Shown: positions 17,762-25,913 of the stretch, one piece after another
How the letters are laid out: the number at the start of each line of letters is the position of its first letter
Position numbering within the stretch: position 1 is the first letter of the stretch
DNA from: Salegentibacter lacus
GTDB taxonomy: Bacteria; Bacteroidota; Bacteroidia; Flavobacteriales; Flavobacteriaceae
Assembly (NCBI RefSeq): GCF_020164555.1
Contig: NZ_JAIQZB010000014.1
Location: forward strand, 60,141-124,140
Length of the DNA stretch: 64,000 bases
Direction: 5' to 3'
Notes under the pieces: model-generated
Databases searched by the model: none
What the model saw: only the letters and a program-made list of their open reading frames with translations
What the model was told of the DNA's origin: nothing
Program-made: the position numbers and the translations under genes

Positions 17762-18193
17762 CTAGACTACTATAAAACCGTCACCGCCAGCTTCCTTTTC
17801 GGTAAGATAGACGCCATCTAAAACCTCATAAGCTTTCGGTTCTTCATTTAAATAGAAGTAAAAACGTTTTACTCCTTCCTTTTTACTATAAGCTTCATGA
17901 GTGTTTTTAAGGAGTAAATTTGAAACCGCATAATCCTTCTGGCCATCTTCAAATCTCACTCTTAATATATATACATTTTCAAGCTCCTTTTCCAATTGAG
18001 TGCCATCTTCCAATTCGGCCCTTAATTTGAATGGCTCATCCGGCTTGGAAACCTCAGTAACCTCTGGAAGTTCAAATGATTTCCCCCAATGGTATTTTTG
18101 ATTATTTTCACTTTCTTTACCCCAATGATACTCATCAGCATATTCTTGTGAATAATCATTATTAATACACTTGTAATTTATTTGTAATCTCAT
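17762..18193 (-). CDS. Unknown 143-aa protein, last gene of the CBASS module
   Basis: The open frame runs from 18235, but the ATG at 18193 forms an ATGA overlap with the E2-like stop, so the product is 143 aa starting MRLQINYKCINND. There are two WGK repeats near the front (YHWGKESENNQ, YHWGKSFELPEV), then a beta-rich domain (KLRAELEDGTQLEKELENVY, VRFEDGQKDYAVSNLLL) and a glycine end (GGDGFIVV). No signal peptide, membrane segment or catalytic motif is visible and I do not recognise the family. Coupling to the E2 gene suggests it is part of the CBASS, perhaps a regulator or a target, and not part of the R-M system. Confidence 0.7.
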   Translation of the reverse strand: MRLQINYKCINNDYSQEYADEYHWGKESENNQKYHWGKSFELPEVTEVSKPDEPFKLRAELEDGTQLEKELENVYILRVRFEDGQKDYAVSNLLLKNTHEAYSKKEGVKRFYFYLNEEPKAYEVLDGVYLTEKEAGGDGFIVV

Positions 18194-18654
18194 TCTTCTT
18201 TCGCGTTTAAATGGGGATGAAATGGATGTTCCCATTTTCCAGTTATAAGATATAATTCATAAAATATAAACCATTCTTGAGTCCATGGTATAATAGTGTT
18301 ATATAAGTTGTGCTTCTTAGGATCCCATATAAAATCATCACTTTCGGAATGATACAAGCAGAGTGCATTATCTTTTGGAAACATATGAATATCATCATTA
18401 TATTCAATTACAGGATCCTTTACATATACCCGAGGATTATACCTTCCATCATATCTTAGTTCAAATACATATTCTGGAGATAAATCAGTTGGCTGTGTTT
18501 TACCTTTGCATATAAGTTTATTATTATGAATTGAGCAATCCAAAAAATCATAATGCATTCTAATAAAATTCCTTTCTCTTATTAAAATTTGCATTCTAAA
18601 AAGTTGAGCATGATTATTCAACCTATTTTTATGGAACTTTTTTTTACCCGCCAT
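18190..18654 (-). CDS. E2-like protein of type II-short CBASS
   Basis: 154 aa. It has the features of the stand-alone E2-like proteins found beside CD-NTases: a strand pair with Pro (YDGRYNPRVYVKDPVI), His90 then DNALCLYH with candidate catalytic Cys99, then FIWDPKKHNLYNTIIPW and FYELYLITGKWEHPFHPH. In studied type II-short systems such an E2 forms a covalent link with the C-terminal glycine of the cyclase and tunes it; no E1 or JAB peptidase gene is present here, which matches the short type. It overlaps the CD-NTase gene by 11 nt and the next gene by 4 nt. Confidence 0.8.
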   Translation of the reverse strand: MAGKKKFHKNRLNNHAQLFRMQILIRERNFIRMHYDFLDCSIHNNKLICKGKTQPTDLSPEYVFELRYDGRYNPRVYVKDPVIEYNDDIHMFPKDNALCLYHSESDDFIWDPKKHNLYNTIIPWTQEWFIFYELYLITGKWEHPFHPHLNAKEE

Positions 18655-19654
18655 AATTCGTGTGGGGCTTATTCTTTATTCCCTCAGATTTTTCATTTAT
18701 CGCTCCATCTCTTTGCGTATAAGCAGAACCATTTAATATACTAGCTTTTAAACCCTTTAATTTCCCTTCTTTTTCATCTACATTTTCATCTTTTCCCTTA
18801 GGAAATTTTTCTCCTAAATGCTTTCTCCAGAGACGACTAGCTTTAAGCTGATTTGTTTCATTTTCCGTAGCTTCAATAGCATCATCCTTAAAACTTTTCA
18901 ACTCATTCATGAAGTCTTCCTTTTTTGCTTCATCATAGTCTTCGAAAAGGTCATCGTTGGGCGTGGCAGGAACTACACACGAAAAATTATTTTTTAAAGA
19001 TGTATGTATTTTTTTCAGAGTTTCCTTTAGACTAACATCATCCCTTTCATCTTCAGAAAAATTATTAGAAGCTAATATTGTCATAGCTAATCCAGAAGGC
19101 ATCTTTCTTCGGATATTATCACCCCAACCTTTTAAATACTTTACAGTCCTGTGCAACTGCCCATTTTTATCTTTTTTTTCATTAAACCATTCATATAATT
19201 CTTTAGGATCACTTTCCTCTAGGTCACTATCCTTAACGGCCAATAATGGGTGGTCTTTCTCCTTGGGAAAATAATACACCGGAAAGTCAGTATGATAATC
19301 AGCCTTGTATATAACTCTTATACATTTTTTGCGGTGTTGATTATCAGTAGAAGTAGCTCCCTCTAAAGCATTTTTCACCCAACTCTGCAAGGTAGTTCCA
19401 GAAACTCCTTCATCTCTAACAAAATAAACTCCATCATCTAAATCGCATTCATCATCCTTAGTTAGAATGGTTGTTTTCATTTTGTATGAACCCTGAATCC
19501 AAAATTTAGGTACATATTCGGGATGTTTTTCCTTAAAATGTTTTTCTATCTTTTTGCGTAACTCATCTTTAGATTTTTTAAGACGGTCATTTTTTTCTCG
19601 CTTAATTTTTAGATTATTTTTATAATCAAAAAATAATTTATTGCAATTGGCCAT
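18644..19654 (-). CDS. CBASS CD-NTase (cyclic oligonucleotide synthase)
   Basis: 336 aa. The nucleotidyltransferase core shows GS (55-56, in WIQGSYKMKTT), the metal Asp pair D71-x-D73 (ECDLDDGVYF) and a third Asp123 (YHTDFPVYYF), all intact. A helical domain follows (RTVKYLKGWGDNIRRKMPSG). The C-terminus is an unstructured tail ending PHTNYGG, and the Gly-Gly end is what an E2-like partner needs for linkage to the cyclase. On phage infection it should make a cyclic di- or trinucleotide that activates CapV. The exact clade and nucleotide cannot be read. It lies 5 nt after capV. Confidence 0.9.
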   Translation of the reverse strand: MANCNKLFFDYKNNLKIKREKNDRLKKSKDELRKKIEKHFKEKHPEYVPKFWIQGSYKMKTTILTKDDECDLDDGVYFVRDEGVSGTTLQSWVKNALEGATSTDNQHRKKCIRVIYKADYHTDFPVYYFPKEKDHPLLAVKDSDLEESDPKELYEWFNEKKDKNGQLHRTVKYLKGWGDNIRRKMPSGLAMTILASNNFSEDERDDVSLKETLKKIHTSLKNNFSCVVPATPNDDLFEDYDEAKKEDFMNELKSFKDDAIEATENETNQLKASRLWRKHLGEKFPKGKDENVDEKEGKLKGLKASILNGSAYTQRDGAINEKSEGIKNKPHTNYGG

Positions 19655-19659
19655 AGTTG

Positions 19660-20664
19660 TTAAATATTAAAAGTTTTTTCAGTTTTGAAGAAGTTCATTA
19701 CTTGAGGATCTAAAGTCTTGGTATAACCCTCATGCTCTCCCAGGGACTTCAAAGTTTTTAAAGCTTTTTTATCAGCTCTATCCATTTCCAATACTTTCAT
19801 TTGAGGTTCTGAGAGCGAAGGGGATTTAATTCTTATGTACTTAGACTTTTCATCTATTTTCTGGATAGCTGTATCCAGAAAAAAATCTGTGAAATAGGCC
19901 TGACCATCCATAGAAACCTCAATTAATTTGGACTGCCATCCCACAAAAGATCTTTTCTTACGAACGTCAGATGCCCATCCATTAGATTTAGAAATACTCG
20001 CTACAGATAAGATTTCCACGTGGGTATAATTCTCTCCATCGATAAAATATTTAATAGCTTCTAAAAGTCCACACATTGAAGGATTGTTAGCCCATAAACC
20101 ACCATCTACATAATAGGTGTTATTATATTCATGAATCGGGAAGTAAGTCGGCGCAGCAGTAGTGGCTAAGGCCGCATCCACAACCGGAATATTTTCATCC
20201 ATAGTGAATTCTCCAAAGGGCTTTTTAAACATTCTCGGCATTCCTTTAGTTAAATTAAAGCTTGGAATACAAAGCAAATTATTTAGTTCTCCTAATTTCA
20301 ATTCACCAAAAGTTTCTTCTAATACTTTTTTCAAGGCTTTATTTGAAAATTTTCCGAAGAAAAAAGTTTGTGTAAAGGTTTGAAGAATTGATCTATGAAA
20401 CCATCTAAAAAAACGATTCTCAAAAGTTGGAAAAATTTTATTCCCTTTATAAAAGTATAAGTCTGTGAGTTCCTTCGCAGGTTTACCGGCTGCTATTCCC
20501 AATGCAATAAGCCCACCTGTAGAAGTCCCGCAAATCATATCAAAACATTCGCCTGCCTTTTTACCTGATTTTTCTTCTAGACGTTCAATCACGGAAGCAC
20601 TATAAAGTCCTTTTATACCACCACCATCAATAGATAAGATTTTAAAGGGTTTATTTGCCTCCAT
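19660..20664 (-). CDS. capV: CBASS patatin-like phospholipase effector (CapV type)
   Basis: 334 aa. The patatin fold is clear: oxyanion loop DGGGIKG (13-19), nucleophile GTSTG (46-50, Ser48) and catalytic Asp187 in YYVDGGLWANNPS. In CBASS such proteins degrade the cell membrane once they bind the cyclic nucleotide made by the neighbouring CD-NTase. The start ATG lies inside the last codons of the 71-aa leader ORF (14-nt overlap), and GGAGG inside this overlap falls at the start itself, so re-initiation is likely. It has no signal peptide, so it acts from the cytoplasm. Confidence 0.92.
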   Translation of the reverse strand: MEANKPFKILSIDGGGIKGLYSASVIERLEEKSGKKAGECFDMICGTSTGGLIALGIAAGKPAKELTDLYFYKGNKIFPTFENRFFRWFHRSILQTFTQTFFFGKFSNKALKKVLEETFGELKLGELNNLLCIPSFNLTKGMPRMFKKPFGEFTMDENIPVVDAALATTAAPTYFPIHEYNNTYYVDGGLWANNPSMCGLLEAIKYFIDGENYTHVEILSVASISKSNGWASDVRKKRSFVGWQSKLIEVSMDGQAYFTDFFLDTAIQKIDEKSKYIRIKSPSLSEPQMKVLEMDRADKKALKTLKSLGEHEGYTKTLDPQVMNFFKTEKTFNI

Positions 20665-20866
20665 TAAGATCTTTTATTTCCTCTTCAGATACAGTGGGAT
20701 TTTCCAGCATCCATTCTTTGATATCACTTCCAATATTTTCTCCAGTATTAATTTTTGTTTTAAGAGTGTCTAATTTTTCAAAGGATCTGTTTGCAATATT
20801 TTCATCATCTGTTTTACGACATTTAATTGCGTGAATAAGGGATATTTTCCTAAAAAGTGTAATCAT
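20651..20866 (-). CDS. 71-aa leader ORF of the CBASS module, unknown
   Basis: MITLFRKISLIHAIKCRKTD, then a charged helical region, ending SEEEIKDLNGGK. It overlaps capV by 14 nt and starts 27 bases after the HsdS stop. The overlap and good codon content favour a real small protein. It has a hydrophobic/basic front and no known domain. It may be a translational lead for capV, an inhibitor or antitoxin-like partner of the effector, or a subunit. The Gly-Gly-Lys end is curious in an operon that encodes an E2-like protein, but there is no sign of a ubiquitin-like fold. Confidence 0.6.
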   Translation of the reverse strand: MITLFRKISLIHAIKCRKTDDENIANRSFEKLDTLKTKINTGENIGSDIKEWMLENPTVSEEEIKDLNGGK

Positions 20867-20870
20867 AATA

Positions 20871-20900
20871 TTTAGTTTTAGTTTAGTTTTAGTTTAGTTT
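20871..20900. repeat. 11-base tandem repeat between hsdS and the CBASS leader
   Basis: TTTAGTTTTAG occurs twice in exact tandem (20871-20881, 20882-20892) and starts a third time at 20893 before diverging. The hsdS stop lies in the third copy. The repeat fills the whole space before the leader ORF on the minus strand. Confidence 0.85.
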
Positions 20901-22159
20901 GCTTCTAATCTCTTTTTACCGGTTAATAACTGTTGCATCAAACCTTTCTTCTGGTTTTGAAGCATCTCTTTTTTCTTTTTTAATAAATCTATTTCTTGCT
21001 GAGAAGCTTCTAGAACCTTGGTGATAGCCATTTGTTCTTCTGTCCCAGGTATACTTATTTTCTCTTTCAAAAAAAGCTTAAAATCAAAAGTCATCTTTTC
21101 AATATGCACTCCATAGCTGGAAATGTAGCACTGATGATAAAATTGCGGTAGTTTGGAATACCAGTTTAAAAAGTTAATATTCAGTATTTTTTTATCCCTG
21201 CTGACTAGGGCGATATAGGATCCGGAAATCTTCATTCCGTCAAAATCTTCAGTCGTTAATCCAGATGCACCGTGAACTATTTGCATTTTGGAAATAAGAA
21301 AATCTTCTGCTTGAGCAGTTCTTAAATTTTTCGTTTTTATCTGATGTCCGAATAAACTTTCCCTATGAAATAGCCCTCCGCTTCTTCGGCGTACACTTAT
21401 TAGATCATATTCTGCACTATCTTTCCATTCAAAATTTCTTTTAACCTCTGTTAGAAGTTCCTTATACGAATACTCTTTCCACTCCCCATTAAACCCTGTC
21501 AACCGCTTTTTACCAGTAAGCAACTGCTGCATCAGTCCTTTTTTAAGAGTTTTTTTTCGCTCAATTAGCTTTTCAACTTTTATAATTGGACTATTCAAAC
21601 AATTGAGAACCTCAGCAATTCTCGTTTGTTCTTTAAGAGGTGGTACAATTAGAGACAAGGAATTTAATGCTTGTTGATTAATATTGGTGTTTGCGCTTAT
21701 CGTACTTTTATTAAGTAATCGATTTCGAAATCTTGCTTCGGAAAAACAATGTTTTTTAAATTGCGTGGACAAATATTTATTCCCTCTAAAACGAATTATA
21801 AAGCCACTAAAAACGGTATTACTCAAATCAGATTGTACTACTGAGGTGAGGCCGACGCCTTCGGGTTTTACGGAAGAACGAACAAAAAGTACATCACCAG
21901 TTTTTAGGTTATAATTCTTCCTGTCTTTTTCTGTAGAATTGACTAATGGAAGCTTTTTTTCTTCAGAATCATTAATTTGAAAAACATCATTCAGGCTCAC
22001 GAAGGGATAACCAAACCCGAATTGATCTTTATCCTTGTTAATACCATTTTTAAATGTGCCAATATCTCCTAATTCTAGAATTTCCCAGTCCTCAGGAATC
22101 CACCCCAATTTCGTTTTTTTATAGCCTGGTTTTACCTCTTTTGCCGCAATTGTGGTCAT
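20894..22159 (-). CDS. hsdS: Type I restriction-modification specificity subunit
   Basis: 421 aa, full-size S subunit with two target-recognition domains. TRD1 spans about 20-160, the central conserved helix ends KKGLMQQLLTGKKRL (about 205-219), TRD2 spans about 225-370, and the second conserved helix repeats the same KKGLMQQLLTGKKRL block near the end. The two blocks mark the pseudo-symmetric coiled coils that set the spacing of the bipartite site. It chooses the DNA sequence for the HsdM/HsdR complex. The stop of fic and the start of hsdS overlap by one base (TAATG). Confidence 0.95.
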   Translation of the reverse strand: MTTIAAKEVKPGYKKTKLGWIPEDWEILELGDIGTFKNGINKDKDQFGFGYPFVSLNDVFQINDSEEKKLPLVNSTEKDRKNYNLKTGDVLFVRSSVKPEGVGLTSVVQSDLSNTVFSGFIIRFRGNKYLSTQFKKHCFSEARFRNRLLNKSTISANTNINQQALNSLSLIVPPLKEQTRIAEVLNCLNSPIIKVEKLIERKKTLKKGLMQQLLTGKKRLTGFNGEWKEYSYKELLTEVKRNFEWKDSAEYDLISVRRRSGGLFHRESLFGHQIKTKNLRTAQAEDFLISKMQIVHGASGLTTEDFDGMKISGSYIALVSRDKKILNINFLNWYSKLPQFYHQCYISSYGVHIEKMTFDFKLFLKEKISIPGTEEQMAITKVLEASQQEIDLLKKKKEMLQNQKKGLMQQLLTGKKRLEAN

Positions 22160-23505
22160 TATTTTAAGTTTTTAGGATTTGTAATAAATTCATTCAGACT
22201 TCGGATAAAATTCTTCATTTGCTCCTTTACCAAAGCCTTAAATTTATTCTCATCTATTTCATCCCCGTAATAATATATTTTGGAGCCTTTTTGTGTGGAA
22301 AAATTTAGAGTATATTGATATAAATCAAAATTTATCTTGAACCAAAAACTTTTTGAAATCCTTTTTGGGAGAGCAATTTTTAGAGTCTCCAAATTTATTT
22401 CAAAACTCAGATTCTTGATAGTATCTTTCTTTATATTCTTTAAATAGAGTTCAGGTTCATCTATTATTTGATTAAAAGGGTTGCTCGTATTGTTTGCTTT
22501 TACCGTCGCTTTAGATTTTTCAAAATGATCTCTTATTTCGCTCCAGTAACGATCGGTTTCAAATAGCATAGGAAGGAATACGGTATTTAGAACTTTGTCT
22601 ACCCTTTCATTATTTCTTTTTACCACGTTTTGTTTTTCCCCAATCGCTTTTACTCGTTGATTAAATAATTGTATTTCTTTAGATATGTCATCAACCTCCT
22701 CAATTTCTCTCCCTTCAATAGCATCCAGTATTAGTTGCAAAGAGTTTTGCAGGGTTTTAGCCATTAACCGGTAAAACAAATCAGGGTTCCCATTGTAAGC
22801 CTGTATATCGGCCAGAGTTTGATAGTAGCCTTCTTTTTCGTCGTCTTTGATAATAATTGGAGGGTAACCACAGGAAATAAGTATTAGGTTGGTGAAAATC
22901 CTTGCAGTACGCCCGTTTCCATCAAAAAATGGGTGGATTGAAACGTAATCTAAATGGAAGTCTGCAGCAATAAATAATGGATGTTTTGCTGCTTTTGAAC
23001 CTTTAAAAAAGGCATCCAGATCGGCATTTACACGATTTAAGAGCTCGTGTATTTCTTCAGTCACATCCCCGGGTTGTGTAAATGAAATTTTTTCATTTTT
23101 GTAATTTATAATTTCATTGGGGCGGGATTTCCATTTGCCAATTTCCTGTTTTTTCTCAGGATCATCTTCTTCCTTAATAATAGCTTTATGAACTTCTTTA
23201 ATCCGCTTTTCTGACAAACGCTTCTTGCCGGCGCCCATTTGTAATATTTCCCGCACAACTTCATCGTGACCGTTCATTTCCAGCACATCCTTTAAAGGTT
23301 TACCTTCTACAGAAACATTACCTACCATCACACTACGGGTCTCATCGCGGGTAAGAGTACCACCTTCCATCCGGTTACTGTAATAGTTCCAGTCTAAACG
23401 AAACTTGTAATTTATCTTTTTCAAAACCCCTTCCGGAAATTTTCCATGGGAATCTATTTGATGCTTCAAAGCTTCTATTTCTTCAATGATTTTTTGAGTT
23501 TTCAT
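22159..23505 (-). CDS. Fic-domain protein (class II, with inhibitory motif)
   Basis: 448 aa. The Fic core is HPFFDGNGRTAR (191-202), a perfect HPFx(D/E)GN(G/K)R motif, preceded by YVSI. The N-terminal inhibitory helix (S/T)xxxE(G/N) is SNRMEG (43-48), so this is a class II enzyme held in check by its own helix. Fic enzymes transfer AMP or another phosphate-linked group to a protein hydroxyl. The C-terminal 180 residues are a winged-helix-like, unassigned extension. It lies between hsdM and hsdS on the same strand. The target is not known. Confidence 0.93.
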   Translation of the reverse strand: MKTQKIIEEIEALKHQIDSHGKFPEGVLKKINYKFRLDWNYYSNRMEGGTLTRDETRSVMVGNVSVEGKPLKDVLEMNGHDEVVREILQMGAGKKRLSEKRIKEVHKAIIKEEDDPEKKQEIGKWKSRPNEIINYKNEKISFTQPGDVTEEIHELLNRVNADLDAFFKGSKAAKHPLFIAADFHLDYVSIHPFFDGNGRTARIFTNLILISCGYPPIIIKDDEKEGYYQTLADIQAYNGNPDLFYRLMAKTLQNSLQLILDAIEGREIEEVDDISKEIQLFNQRVKAIGEKQNVVKRNNERVDKVLNTVFLPMLFETDRYWSEIRDHFEKSKATVKANNTSNPFNQIIDEPELYLKNIKKDTIKNLSFEINLETLKIALPKRISKSFWFKINFDLYQYTLNFSTQKGSKIYYYGDEIDENKFKALVKEQMKNFIRSLNEFITNPKNLK

Positions 23506-23678
23506 AGAAATTTCATTTTAGGTGCAATTTTCCGGATTTCTGTAGGGACACCCCCTAACTTACTGCTATTTGATCTGGTACTTATACTATTAATCCTTAT
23601 TCAAAAAAGGTGCATTAATCCATGTTTTACGTACAGGTTTTTCTTTTCAGGTAATAAAATCTTCATTTTTTGTACACG

Positions 23679-25226
23679 TTATTTTTTAAAACCCAGTTCT
23701 TCCATATATTTTTTCATTTCCCCCCGTACTTCAACAAGTTCTTCTTCAAGTTTTTCAATTTCTTCCTGAACGGCCGGGATATCCACTTCCTCCTCCTCTT
23801 CGAAGGTATCTACATAGCGAGGAATATTAAGGTTGAAATCATTTTCTTTCATCTCCTCAAATGTGGCTATATAACTATACTTTTCCTCGGTAACGCCGGC
23901 TTCAAATTCTCCATTTTTAAAACTGTTGAAGGTTTCCAGAATTTTAGGAATGTCCTTGTCTTCTCTTAACTTGTTCTGGTTCTTACCACTTTTATAATGC
24001 TTGCTGGCATCAATAAACAAAACCTTATCACCAGTCTTAGAAGAATCCAGTTTGCGTTGTTTATTAAAAATTAAAATCGCAGCCGGTATTCCCGTCCCAA
24101 AAAATAAATTTGCAGGGAGTCCGATTACAGCTTCAAGTAAATTTTCTTCGATTAATTTCTGACGAATTTTCCCCTCGCTGCTACCTCTAAAAAGAACACC
24201 ATGCGGAACAACCACACCTATTTTTCCCGTTGTCTCGTTGGCAACTTCTATCATATGTGTAATAAAAGCCCAATCTCCACGACTCTTTGGCGGCACACCT
24301 CTCCAGAACCTGGAATATTTATCAGAGGCCGCATCATCAGCTCCCCACTTGTCAAGTGAAAATGGCGGATTTGCCACCACTGTATCAAACTTCATTAAAG
24401 AATCACCTTCCTTGTGCTTAGGGTTTCTTATGGTGTCACCCCAACGAATTGCAGCTCCATCAAAACCATGTAAAAACATATTCATCACAGCCAAGGCCCA
24501 GGTACTTCCATTGGCTTCCTGTCCAAACAGCGAGAAGTTATCACTACCAACCTCTTTGGCGGCTTTAATTAATAAAGATCCCGATCCACAAGTGGGATCA
24601 TATATTCTGGCTCCGGGCTCACTTTTAGTAAGTTTGGCTAAGAGTGTAGAAACTTCTGATGGGGTATAAAATTCCCCAGCTTTTTTCCCGGCATCGCTGG
24701 CAAAGTTAGCAATCAGGAATTCATACGCATCCCCAATGATATCCCTGCTTTCCAAATGGGAAGGCATTAAATCAAGTTTATTAAAGTCCTTAAGAAGCTC
24801 TTTTAATCTTTGGTTCTTCTGTTTTTCATCACCAAGATTATTGCTGTTAAAAGATATATTTCGAAAAATCCCTGAACCGTCTTCACTGGTAAGTTTTTCC
24901 CGGTTGGCTTCTTCAAGATCTGCAAGAGCAATATCTATTATTTCACCCACATTAGATTCGTTTCGGTGCTCATAGAGATAATCAAAATGGGCATTTTTAG
25001 GAAGAACAAAACGCTCCATACTCATAGCCCGGTCTGTCCTGGATTCATCCCCTTCATATTTCTTTAGATACTTGCTGCGCTTTTCCTTATTTACATCACT
25101 TACATACTTCACAAAAAGCATAGTAAGGATATAATCTTTATACTGACTGGGATCTATAATACCGCGAAAGGTATCACATGCCTCCCAAACGGTTTTGTTT
25201 ATGTCCTGGGTTTTAATGGTGCTCAT
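23679..25226 (-). CDS. hsdM: Type I restriction-modification DNA methyltransferase
   Basis: 515 aa. An HsdM N-terminal helical domain (about 7-150) is followed by the N6-adenine methyltransferase fold: GEFYTPSEV (184-192), motif I DPTCGSGSLL (210-219) and catalytic NPPF (286-289). A C-terminal coil (VDIPAVQEEIEKLEEELVEV) meets HsdS. It methylates adenine at the host sites. It starts 2 nt after the half-size HsdS stop; the next gene downstream is fic after about 170 nt. All motifs are intact. Confidence 0.97.
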   Translation of the reverse strand: MSTIKTQDINKTVWEACDTFRGIIDPSQYKDYILTMLFVKYVSDVNKEKRSKYLKKYEGDESRTDRAMSMERFVLPKNAHFDYLYEHRNESNVGEIIDIALADLEEANREKLTSEDGSGIFRNISFNSNNLGDEKQKNQRLKELLKDFNKLDLMPSHLESRDIIGDAYEFLIANFASDAGKKAGEFYTPSEVSTLLAKLTKSEPGARIYDPTCGSGSLLIKAAKEVGSDNFSLFGQEANGSTWALAVMNMFLHGFDGAAIRWGDTIRNPKHKEGDSLMKFDTVVANPPFSLDKWGADDAASDKYSRFWRGVPPKSRGDWAFITHMIEVANETTGKIGVVVPHGVLFRGSSEGKIRQKLIEENLLEAVIGLPANLFFGTGIPAAILIFNKQRKLDSSKTGDKVLFIDASKHYKSGKNQNKLREDKDIPKILETFNSFKNGEFEAGVTEEKYSYIATFEEMKENDFNLNIPRYVDTFEEEEEVDIPAVQEEIEKLEEELVEVRGEMKKYMEELGFKK

Positions 25227-25228
25227 AT

Positions 25229-25783
25229 CTATTTAACTAAGTTTATTAATTGATAATTTAAAAGCTCTTCTTTTAGTTTATTTAATTCCTTCTTGATATC
25301 TTTCTCTTTCAGCCTTATCTCTTCGAACTGAACTATTTTTTGCTGCATTTCTATTTCGGGAATCGGGATTTCTACTTCCGCCAATTTGGATTTACTAATA
25401 GATGGGATTGAAGAACCCGTTGATAAACCCACGAGAGATTTTTGGGTTTCTGGGTGATTTAAATACCACGCTACAAAACCAGGTTCTACATTCTTCTTTA
25501 ATCGAAGGACAAAAAAAACTGACGAAGCCACTGCAGGTGATACTTCTCCTTTAAAAACAGCAGCAAAGAAATGGTGCCCTTTTGCGGCAAATAAAATATC
25601 CCCCTGAGCTAAAAGATGCTTAGGAAGTTTTTCAGAGTCTGAAATTCTAGGTTCAATATCTTGTTTTAAATGAAAATTGCCATCAAAATCCCGGGCCATC
25701 AAATAATAAATTTCAGCTCCAGAATGAGTTCTGGAGAACAGGCCGGATTTAATTTGAGCTAAATTTTTCAACTTGACTTTCAT
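25229..25783 (-). CDS. Half-size HsdS-like specificity protein (one TRD)
   Basis: 184 aa. It opens KVKLKNLAQIKSGLFSRTHS, the usual start of an S-subunit target-recognition domain, and shows PSISKSKLAEVEIPIPEIEM, the hallmark end of such a domain, followed by a single coiled coil (LKEKDIKKELNKLKEELLNY). This is half a normal HsdS. It could dimerise to form a complete S subunit, compete with the full-size HsdS, or be a relic. The gene is complete with its own ATG, sits 2 nt ahead of hsdM, and is the first gene of the operon after a 130-base gap. Confidence 0.85.
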   Translation of the reverse strand: MKVKLKNLAQIKSGLFSRTHSGAEIYYLMARDFDGNFHLKQDIEPRISDSEKLPKHLLAQGDILFAAKGHHFFAAVFKGEVSPAVASSVFFVLRLKKNVEPGFVAWYLNHPETQKSLVGLSTGSSIPSISKSKLAEVEIPIPEIEMQQKIVQFEEIRLKEKDIKKELNKLKEELLNYQLINLVK

Positions 25784-25913
25784 GATATTGTTCTGTTACT
25801 ACAGCCGCAAATTAAAGTCATTTAAATCTTACACACAAGTATATTCTCATTTATTATTCAGTATATATTATACTAAAACTTATATTGGGCCTGATAAATT
25901 CACCTCATCCCTT

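Noticed and set aside
17762..18235. Longer 157-aa version of the last CBASS gene
   Set aside because: The extra 14 residues overlap the E2 gene, while the ATG at 18193 makes a normal ATGA overlap.
23446..24975. Several plus-strand open frames opposite hsdM
   Set aside because: Antisense shadows of a well-supported methyltransferase gene; Phe/Ser-rich residues with no start signals.
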